From an uncultured Anaerolineae bacterium (GTDB lineage Bacteria; Chloroflexota; Anaerolineae; Promineifilales; Promineifilaceae), in the NCBI GenBank assembly GCA_937943625.1, contig CALEAD010000047.1:1-43317 (forward strand): a stretch of 43,317 bases of DNA. The letters run 5' to 3'. The position numbers were made by a program, and so were the translations under genes. Under the pieces are notes generated by a model that was not told where the DNA came from, ran no database searches, and worked only from the letters and a program-made list of their open reading frames with translations. Each line of letters starts with the position of its first letter. The stretch's first letter is position 1. Shown here piece after piece: positions 25,367-31,721 of the stretch.

Positions 25367-26520
25367 ATGAACCGCGCATAAAATTGGGCCAGCCTGGCGG
25401 TGACTACCGGCCAGGTGTATTCTGTTTCAGCAAGGTGGCGGGCATGGGGGCCAATTTCCGCCAGCGCCGCAGGATTGGCCAGCGCGGTGTTAATGGCCTG
25501 CGCCATGGCGGTCGGTTCGGCGGGGGCGACGTACCCCAGGCCATGGCGGCGCACAAAATCACCTAAATCGCCTACGTCGCTGACAATTAACGGCCGTCCC
25601 GCGGCCATAAAGTCATGTACTTTCATGGGAAAACGCCCGCTGTTCGCCGCATTGTCGGCCAATGGCAACCAGCCGATGTTACAGGCAGCCAGGTAATTTG
25701 CTAACTGTTGGTGGCTGACCGGGCCAGTGCGCAGTACGGCCGTTTTCGCCTGTACCATTTCCTCTACGGCCAGATTAGCATAGCCGATCAACAACAATCT
25801 GACCTGCGGATGCGCCGCATAAAGCAAGTCAAACGTTTGCGCCATCAACCGCGCATCTTCCAGGAATAACGTCCCGGTATAGCCCAAAATAAACGCATCC
25901 TCTGGCAAGCCGAGTCGCTGACGCATTCCTTGGCTGTCTTGGGGCGAAATATCCACAACATTTGCGCCGTTGGGCAGCAACAACAGCCGCTCTTCAGGCA
26001 CACCCAACCGCAACGCTTTCTGTTGTAAGATGGCGTTTATGACCGTCGTGCCTGCCGCGCGCGGGCGCGGATACTCCTCAAAAAAAGTTTCCAGCGGGCG
26101 CAGGATGGCGCGCAGCAGCGGGTTGGCTCGCTGCTCTACGGAACCGCCGCGGCCAAACCAATCGCACCAGTCGGTCAGCAGAGGTACGCGCAGCCGCCGC
26201 CTGGCCAGCAGCGCTGGCAAGAGGTTGACCGGGCGGGTTTCAAAGGCGTGAATGAGCTCAAACTGCCGTTGGCGCACCCAGGCCATGCGGTTCAGCGCAT
26301 CCCACAAGTCGTAGCCAGAGCGCGGCATCAGGTCTGGGGTTTCTACAATACGTACCTCATTCAGCACGTAGCTGGCAAAGCCGCGACGGCGGTTGGGCGC
26401 AACAGCCAGCAGCGTCACGTCATAGTTCAGGCGCGCCAGCTCTTGGGCAAAGCCAAGGGCGCGCCAGTAAGTGCCCCGTCCCACGCGGTTTTGTACCAGC
26501 ATCAACAGGCGAATGGTCAC
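25363..26520 (-). CDS. GT4-family glycosyltransferase
   Basis: 385 residues with a GT-B fold. The N-terminal half begins IRLLMLVQNRVGRGTYWRA. The donor-binding half contains LLLLPNGANV, LGYTGTLF, KVHDFMAAGRPLIVSDVGDLGDFV and the acidic GLGYVAPAEPTAMA region that replaces the usual E-x7-E. The GTG at 26520 overlaps the upstream stop (GTGA). The frame extends 43 residues further, into the GT2 gene, and I rejected that. Confidence 0.88.
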   Translation of the reverse strand: MTIRLLMLVQNRVGRGTYWRALGFAQELARLNYDVTLLAVAPNRRRGFASYVLNEVRIVETPDLMPRSGYDLWDALNRMAWVRQRQFELIHAFETRPVNLLPALLARRRLRVPLLTDWCDWFGRGGSVEQRANPLLRAILRPLETFFEEYPRPRAAGTTVINAILQQKALRLGVPEERLLLLPNGANVVDISPQDSQGMRQRLGLPEDAFILGYTGTLFLEDARLMAQTFDLLYAAHPQVRLLLIGYANLAVEEMVQAKTAVLRTGPVSHQQLANYLAACNIGWLPLADNAANSGRFPMKVHDFMAAGRPLIVSDVGDLGDFVRRHGLGYVAPAEPTAMAQAINTALANPAALAEIGPHARHLAETEYTWPVVTARLAQFYARFM

Positions 26521-27425
26521 GGCCGTTCCCTCAACCCATGCCACAGCCCGCGCCAATAAGCGCGCAGCGCCGCCCACCTGCCCCTGCGCGCCAGTCGCAG
26601 CGAAGTGCGCCCAGCGCTGCCCGCGCGCCAGAAAGCAATCAGCGGCCACTGCCAGGGGCGCGCGTGCTTGCGAAAGTAAAGCACGCTAGAGCGTGCCATC
26701 CAGTATCGCTCATTGGGGGAATCGCTGCCGCCGCTGCTGAGTGATACCTTGTGCCACATTTTGGCTGTCGTCACGGCGCGAATGCGCCAGCCGGCGCGGC
26801 GCGCGCGCAGACACAAATCCAGGTCTTCGTAATACATGAAAAAGCGTTCGTCAAACAGTCCCACCGTCTGAAAAATCGCAGCAGGCGCCAGAAGGGCACA
26901 CGCAGGCGCAAAATCTAGTTCCAGCAGCTCTGGCCATTGTCCCTGGTCTTCTTCGCCGCGCCGGTTGCCGCGCGTTTCCAGCAGCCAGCGGTTCAGCGTG
27001 CCGCCTAGCGACCAGACACGCTGCGGCGCGTCGGCGTAGTAGATGATGGGGGCCAGCAGTGCAACCCCCGGAACCAGGTGTTGCGCCAGGCGCGCCACGG
27101 CATCCGGCGCCAGCAAGGTGTCATTGTTGAGCAGAAAGAGAGCGGCTGCCCCTTGCGCCAACGCCACGCGAATGCCCAGGTTCATGCCGTGGGCAAAGCC
27201 ACTATTTTCGCCGTGCGCCAGCAGCAGCACATCTGGGTGAGCGGCGCGGATACGCGCCACCGAGTCGTCGCTGGAACCGTTGTCTACAACCAGGGAGCGC
27301 AGGTTGGGGTAACTCTGCTGCGCCAGCGAGTCCAGGCAGGCGATGGTGTCGTCTGGGCGGTTCCAGTTAAGGGTGATGGCGATGATGAGGGGAGCGGCCG
27401 TTGCCGACCCTGTTACATGATCCAA
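26517..27425 (-). CDS. GT2-family glycosyltransferase (rhamnosyltransferase-like)
   Basis: 302 residues with a GT-A fold. ITLNWNRPDDTIACLDSL is followed by VVDNGSSDDSV, the metal-binding region LFLLNNDTLLAPD and a catalytic FDERFFMYYEDLDLCLRAR, as in WbbL-like rhamnosyltransferases. The start is a TTG at 27425, supported by a GAGG 9 nt upstream and by lying 6 nt after the previous stop. Confidence 0.9.
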   Translation of the reverse strand: MDHVTGSATAAPLIIAITLNWNRPDDTIACLDSLAQQSYPNLRSLVVDNGSSDDSVARIRAAHPDVLLLAHGENSGFAHGMNLGIRVALAQGAAALFLLNNDTLLAPDAVARLAQHLVPGVALLAPIIYYADAPQRVWSLGGTLNRWLLETRGNRRGEEDQGQWPELLELDFAPACALLAPAAIFQTVGLFDERFFMYYEDLDLCLRARRAGWRIRAVTTAKMWHKVSLSSGGSDSPNERYWMARSSVLYFRKHARPWQWPLIAFWRAGSAGRTSLRLARRGRWAALRAYWRGLWHGLRERP

Positions 27426-27431
27426 TGCTTA

Positions 27432-29009
27432 TTACCTCGTCAGGAGACGATAAATGGACCAACTGCCCACCTCTGTCTGCTGCGTCACAAATGGCAAGGC
27501 CGCCGCTCTTTCCTTTAGCTGCGGGTCATGCAGAACAATCAGCCCCACCTGCTCTGCCAGCAACCAGGCGCGCACAGCCTCATCAGCCTCCCACAAGCGG
27601 GATGGGTTGTCACGGTGTAGATAATCGTGTTCCCGATCATAGAGTAGTCGCTCCGTTTCTTCGACCATTAACGTCAGTGCCAGAAAGTCCCAGTAGCGCG
27701 CCTCGAGCATGATGTTTTCTTGTGGCTGTAAGGGGGGGCTGCTTAGCGCAGGCTCGGCGAGCGCCCGCCGCAAGTAACGGCCGGTTTCCACGGTGTCTGC
27801 CGGCATACCAATGGGAAAACTCTGCGCCGCAACGAGGGAATAACCCAGGGTGGCGATGAACAGCCCCCCCAGGAGAGTTGCCCAGGCGAAAGCCAGCCGA
27901 TTTTTCCCTCGCACGGTAGCCCAGTGCCAGCCGAGTTGGGCGGGCTGGTAAAAGCCGGTCGCCACGTAGGGAGCAAGCAGCAACAGGTAAAAGAGCGCAT
28001 ACCGGTCGGGCGCGGCGCTGGGCGGGCCAGAAGCAAGGTTGAAAAAGCTGGCAATGGCCAGGGTTGGTATTGCCAAAGCCAGGGGGAACAATGGCCGTAC
28101 CTGCCGCCGCCCGACGAAAAAGCCCAGGCCTATCGTGGCTGCCAGCCATGCCCACAGTGGCACAACCCGCCAGACCAGGCGCGGATAGTAGAGCAGCTTC
28201 TCGCTTACGGCCACATCATATCCGCGGTAAAACCAGCGCGAATAATCCGCATGGCTGGCGAAAATAGCAAAGAGCTGGCCTGTGTTCAGATATTCTGCGA
28301 TGCCCCAAAAAAGAATGAAGCCATTCCCTAGCAGCCAGAAAAGCGCCAGCCGGCCTGCGAGCGCGAACTGGCGCCGCCTCAGCCAGCGCGCCAGAAAGTA
28401 GAGCGTAAACAAATTGACTAAGTTAATCTGCGCCCAGCTCTGGATGTGAAAGCCGCTGGCAAGCAAGAAGAGTAATCCGGCTGCCAGCCAGCCCCATCCC
28501 CGTTCGTGGCGCAGCCAGTACAGCAAACAGGCGAGGCCGCCCAAAAAACAGGCCAGAAAGTAAATCTCCAGCATCGGGGTGGCGCTAAGCCAGATAAACC
28601 AGGGCTGCATGGCGCTAAACAATACGGCCAGCGCCGCGACCGGCCAGCTATCCAGTAGCTGGTGCACCAGCAAGAAGAGCGCTAGCAGAAGCACGCAAGA
28701 GGCGATGAAGACGGTAACCCTGGGGGCCAGGTAGGGATCGTGCAACAGCTGGATAGCCAGGCCATTCAGGTACATCTCGAAGGGGGGCCAGGGGCTGACC
28801 AGGTCTCTGAGTAAATCTACGCGCAGGTGCTGGCTCCACGCCAGGGCGCGCAGCCCGCGCGCAAACTCGTCGGCGGAGAGGCTGACGAAGCCCAGGCGGT
28901 AGAGATGAAGCTGGAACAGGGCGCGCGCGGCCGTCAGCGCCAGAAAGAAAAGCACGGCCACAAGAGCCACTCGCCGCTCAGACAAAGGGTGAGTATTTGC
29001 GGTACTCAT
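27432..29009 (-). CDS. GT-C type integral membrane glycosyltransferase-like protein
   Basis: 525 residues with about ten hydrophobic helices up to residue 410 and a C-terminal extracytoplasmic domain. An acidic pair in the first loop (SLSADEFARGL) sits where the catalytic Asp of PMT/ArnT (GT39/GT83) enzymes lies. These use lipid-linked sugars outside the membrane. The family assignment is by layout rather than strong motifs. The start overlaps the upstream stop (ATGA). Confidence 0.78.
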   Translation of the reverse strand: MSTANTHPLSERRVALVAVLFFLALTAARALFQLHLYRLGFVSLSADEFARGLRALAWSQHLRVDLLRDLVSPWPPFEMYLNGLAIQLLHDPYLAPRVTVFIASCVLLLALFLLVHQLLDSWPVAALAVLFSAMQPWFIWLSATPMLEIYFLACFLGGLACLLYWLRHERGWGWLAAGLLFLLASGFHIQSWAQINLVNLFTLYFLARWLRRRQFALAGRLALFWLLGNGFILFWGIAEYLNTGQLFAIFASHADYSRWFYRGYDVAVSEKLLYYPRLVWRVVPLWAWLAATIGLGFFVGRRQVRPLFPLALAIPTLAIASFFNLASGPPSAAPDRYALFYLLLLAPYVATGFYQPAQLGWHWATVRGKNRLAFAWATLLGGLFIATLGYSLVAAQSFPIGMPADTVETGRYLRRALAEPALSSPPLQPQENIMLEARYWDFLALTLMVEETERLLYDREHDYLHRDNPSRLWEADEAVRAWLLAEQVGLIVLHDPQLKERAAALPFVTQQTEVGSWSIYRLLTR

Positions 29010-30133
29010 GCGCTCAACTCCGCTAACTGCCGCGCCAGATGTTCCCAGGCGAAACGGCCGTTTTCCTGCACAATCTTCTCGCTCATCGCCGGTCCCAGCC
29101 CTGCGGCAAAGAAGCGCTCGATGGCCGCCGCCAGCGCCGCCGGGTCTTCCGGAGGCACAACCAGCCCTGTCTCTGCGTGGCGCACCACTTCCGGCAGCCC
29201 CCCTACATTGGTGGTGATCACCGGCTTGCCCTGACCAAACGCGAGCTGAATGATGGCGCTTTGCGTGGCGCTGCGATAGGGCAGCACCACCAGGTCGGCG
29301 CGCCGGAGGCAGGCTGCCAGCGTCTCGTTGGGCAGATACTCGTCCACCAGCGTTACTGCCTCTTCTATACCCAGGCGCGCAATTTGCGCGCGGTAAGCGG
29401 CCGTGCCTTGCCAGAATTCGCCCGCCACCAGCAGGTGCAACGGCCGTTTTGCCAGCACCAGCGGTAGCGCTTCTAGCAATATATCCAGTCCTTTATACGG
29501 CCGTACAAATCCAGCAAACAGCAGCAACGGTCGATCGGTGGGCAGTGCCCAGGGCAGATTTGCCGCTGGTGCTGCGCCCAGCGTGGCATAGGTTGGGAGT
29601 GGCGTGACGCGCAGCCGCGCCTGCGGCAGCAGCTGATGCAGGCGCGCTCCATCCGCCTGCGAATGAACGATAAAGCCATCCCCTGCTGCCAACACTCTCC
29701 TGGTCAGCCGGGGGAGTACGGGGCGCAGCCTGCCCGCCTCATGGGGTAGCACGTTGTGGCAAATGAACAGCAGGCTGACGCGCGTGGGCAACCGCTGCAC
29801 GCCTCGCCCCAGGACGATCCAGGCAGGCGCCCAAAAAGGATGCCACCACTGCATGATTACGACCTGTGGTTGCCATTGCCTCAGTCGTCGCAGCGTCCGC
29901 CGCCACGTCAGGGGATTGAGCCCATCTAGCAGATATTCGGCCTCGGCGCGCAACGGCCGTTCACTGGGGTCGCGGTCGCTGCGGCCGGGGAAGAGCCAGG
30001 TGGGGTACTGGCGCGCAAAAGAGAGCAGCAAAACCTCATGCTCGCAGCGCAGTTGGCTGGCCAAAAGCGTCGTGTAATGGGCAATCCCCCCCCGAAATGG
30101 ATAGGTGGGGCCAATCAAAGCATAGCGCGTCAT
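29006..30133 (-). CDS. GT4-family glycosyltransferase
   Basis: 375 residues with a GT-B fold. The start has the glycine-rich GPTYPFRGGIAHYT. The C-terminal half has LLFAGFVRPYKGLDILLEAL, VVLPYRSATQSAIIQLAFGQGKPVITTNVGGLPEVV and GLVVPPEDPAALA. It opens the glycan operon. The ATG at 30133 is preceded by TATAAT 7 nt upstream and no ribosome site, implying a leaderless start. Confidence 0.92.
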   Translation of the reverse strand: MTRYALIGPTYPFRGGIAHYTTLLASQLRCEHEVLLLSFARQYPTWLFPGRSDRDPSERPLRAEAEYLLDGLNPLTWRRTLRRLRQWQPQVVIMQWWHPFWAPAWIVLGRGVQRLPTRVSLLFICHNVLPHEAGRLRPVLPRLTRRVLAAGDGFIVHSQADGARLHQLLPQARLRVTPLPTYATLGAAPAANLPWALPTDRPLLLFAGFVRPYKGLDILLEALPLVLAKRPLHLLVAGEFWQGTAAYRAQIARLGIEEAVTLVDEYLPNETLAACLRRADLVVLPYRSATQSAIIQLAFGQGKPVITTNVGGLPEVVRHAETGLVVPPEDPAALAAAIERFFAAGLGPAMSEKIVQENGRFAWEHLARQLAELSA

Positions 30134-30140
30134 GCGCCAG

Positions 30141-30146
30141 ATTATA
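30141..30146 (-). promoter_or_regulatory. Putative -10 element (TATAAT) of the polysaccharide operon
   Basis: On the minus strand TATAAT is followed by CTGGCGC and the ATG at 30133. A TTGACT lies 22 nt further upstream, too far for a standard -35. Confidence 0.45.
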
Positions 30147-30231
30147 GTGAGGGTTTGGCGGGTCAGCCAGTCAACCAGCAGCAATTCTCAATTTGGGCAG
30201 GGTTCAGCAGGCTGTGGCAACCGCGATGACC

Positions 30232-30340
30232 GACCGCAGACCGTAGACCGCAGGACCGCCACAGCTTTTTCAGCAGGGCAATCCACGATCGGCCATCAGC
30301 CGTCAGCGGTCGGCCGTCAGCGGTTGGCCTTCAGCGGTCC
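30232..30340. repeat. Two heptad tandem repeat blocks
   Basis: GACCGCA, GACCGTA, GACCGCA from 30232, then a longer series from 30294 (ATCAGCC, GTCAGCG, GTCGGCC, GTCAGCG, GTTGGCC, TTCAGCG), both keeping a 7-bp period. They fill most of the 260-bp gap between the divergent genes at 30133 and 30394. Confidence 0.8.
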
Positions 30341-30380
30341 CCACTCTCTACTTCCTATTCCCCCCACGCCCAAAGCGCAT

Positions 30381-30386
30381 TACAAT
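30381..30386 (+). promoter_or_regulatory. Putative -10 element (TACAAT) for a leaderless mRNA
   Basis: TACAAT is followed by 7 nt and the ATG at 30394, without a ribosome site. A pyrimidine-rich tract precedes it, as before 571. Confidence 0.45.
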
Positions 30387-30393
30387 TCCGCCC

Positions 30394-31257
30394 ATGATTC
30401 TGGTCACCGGAGCCGGCGGCTTTGTGGGCCGCTCTGTCACCCGCCATCTGACGCTGGCGCAGCAGGAGTGGCTGGCCTACAACGGCCGTATCCAAAACCC
30501 CCTGCCGTTGCGCATTGCGCTCAAAGAGGTTCACACCGTGATTCATCTGGCGGGCAGTGAGGCGCGTGGTCGCAATCGCCTGCTGCGCCAAACAGATATT
30601 GGCGGCACGCACTACCTGTTGGAAGAATGCCGCCGCACCAATGTACAGCGGCTGATCTTCCTCAGCCGCATTGGCGCTGATCCCAATTCCGTGCACCCGC
30701 TATTGCGCGCTAAAGGAGAGATCGAGCGCGCCATCGTTGCCAGCGGCATCCCGTACACCATCATTCGTTCCGCCACCCTGTTTGGGCGCAACGACCGCTT
30801 CAGCGAAATTATTTTGAGCATGGGGTTGTGGAGCTGGCCGTTTGTGTGGCTGCCGGGTGGGGGCAGGCTGCCTATGCAGCCGCTCTGGGTAGAAGACCTG
30901 GCGCGCTGTGTGGTGGCTGCGCTTGACCGGTCGGACCTGATTAACCGGACGATTACTGTGGCTGGGGATGAGCGCATCACTTACCGCACCCTGGTGCTGA
31001 CACTGTTGCACGCGCATGGGGTGCGCCGTTTACCGTTGAATGTGCCCCTGGTGCTGTTACGGCCGTTGACAACCCTCATCTTTAGCTGGTGGTACTGGCC
31101 CCCGGTGACGCGCTACTTTGTAGATCGCTTCTTTGTGCCGGAAGTAGCCGACCTGGATAGCGTAGTGCGCCAGTTTGGGTTCCATCCGGCGCGCATTGCC
31201 ACACACACCACCTACCTGCATCGCCCCGGTATGCGCGCCCGTCTCTTCCGCCGTTAG
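30394..31257 (+). CDS. NAD(P)-binding atypical SDR (NDUFA9/NmrA-like)
   Basis: 287 residues. The Rossmann start ILVTGAGGFVGRSV carries the GxxGxxG motif (6-12). VIHLAGSE follows, and PYTIIRSATLFGRNDRF resembles the atypical SDR/NDUFA9-like group, which often lacks the YxxxK pair; I see none. The C-terminal half has a hydrophobic stretch (about 215-240) that may touch the membrane. Possible roles include a sugar-nucleotide or quinone-linked reductase, but the substrate cannot be read from sequence. It is followed by a terminator hairpin. Confidence 0.8.
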   Translation: MILVTGAGGFVGRSVTRHLTLAQQEWLAYNGRIQNPLPLRIALKEVHTVIHLAGSEARGRNRLLRQTDIGGTHYLLEECRRTNVQRLIFLSRIGADPNSVHPLLRAKGEIERAIVASGIPYTIIRSATLFGRNDRFSEIILSMGLWSWPFVWLPGGGRLPMQPLWVEDLARCVVAALDRSDLINRTITVAGDERITYRTLVLTLLHAHGVRRLPLNVPLVLLRPLTTLIFSWWYWPPVTRYFVDRFFVPEVADLDSVVRQFGFHPARIATHTTYLHRPGMRARLFRR

Positions 31258-31317
31258 CATTCGTAAACGGTTTACGTTTCGCGCTTCACGGCTCACGAGC
31301 AAGCGAAAGCAGCAGGC

Positions 31318-31350
31318 AAATAAAATCGGGCTGACCCGAAGGCCAGCCCG
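31318..31350 (-). terminator. UUCG-capped intrinsic terminator (works best on the minus strand)
   Basis: CGGGCTGGCC and GGTCAGCCCG pair with one mismatch around a TTCG tetraloop, then ATTTTATTT follows on the minus strand. On the + strand the same stem, with a weaker TTAATTT after it, could end the gene at 30394-31257. Confidence 0.7.
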
Positions 31351-31425
31351 TTAATTTGCTGGAGAGTCAGGAACGCCGAAACCTGACTCTCGTTAAAAGG
31401 AGGAGAAGAAGAGATTTCTAATACG
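31318..31425 (-). ncRNA. Candidate small regulatory RNA
   Basis: Reading the minus strand: a TAGAAT -10-like hexamer (31436-31431), then a start near 31425. Next come a CU-rich single-stranded stretch containing CTTCTCCTCCTTTT (complementary to Shine-Dalgarno sequence), a 10-bp hairpin (GAGAGTCAGG / CCTGACTCTC, 31391-31362) and a UUCG-capped terminator. That is the layout of a bacterial sRNA of about 105 nt. No open frame explains it. On the + strand the same stretch reads as an orphan AAAAGGAGGAG without a start codon. Expression is not shown. Confidence 0.4.
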
Positions 31426-31460
31426 CTTGCATTCTAACCGAAACGGCCGTGCGCACGCTG

Positions 31461-31498
31461 TACGCCCTCCCTACGCCCGATCTACGCAAAACCTACGC
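31461..31498. promoter_or_regulatory. Four TACGC direct repeats at exact 11-bp spacing
   Basis: TACGC begins at 31461, 31472, 31483 and 31494, the last three as CTACGC. Direct repeats spaced by one helical turn are typical of OmpR/PhoB-family response-regulator boxes. They lie 25-65 bp upstream of the candidate sRNA -10 on the minus strand, and about 225-260 bp upstream of the gene at 31722 on the + strand. Confidence 0.5.
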
Positions 31499-31570
31499 TT
31501 GCGACAAATTTCACGATCGCTCGCGACGATAGGGCAAAACAAGAGGTTGACGACGGAAAACGCTCCCTTG

Positions 31571-31664
31571 AAAATGACCGCCGCCGGCCACCTGTAAGTG
31601 TAGCCCAGATTGCCAAACCTGGTTGGCAGGCGCAGGTTTGGTAACCTGTGTTACGGTTTTCATG
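31571..31664. repeat. Composite intergenic repeat, copy 4
   Basis: CCCTTGAAAATGACCGCC is followed by the hairpin module from 31599: GTAGCCCAGATTGCC, then ATTGCCAAACCTG and CAGGTTTGGTAAC. Same order of parts as at 145-238. Confidence 0.75.
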
Positions 31665-31707
31665 CATGGCGGTTGGCGCAGCCGGTGAACTCTCCTGCCA
31701 AATCAGG

Positions 31708-31713
31708 TACAAT
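31708..31713 (+). promoter_or_regulatory. Putative -10 element (TACAAT) for a leaderless mRNA
   Basis: TACAAT is followed by 8 nt and the ATG at 31722. GTGAAC 17 bp upstream (31685-31690) could be a poor -35. Confidence 0.45.
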
Positions 31714-31721
31714 CGCCCCCC

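Noticed and set aside
31395..31411. AAAAGGAGGAG as the ribosome site of a small + strand gene
   Set aside because: No start codon follows at a usable distance; the minus-strand RNA reading explains more of the structure.
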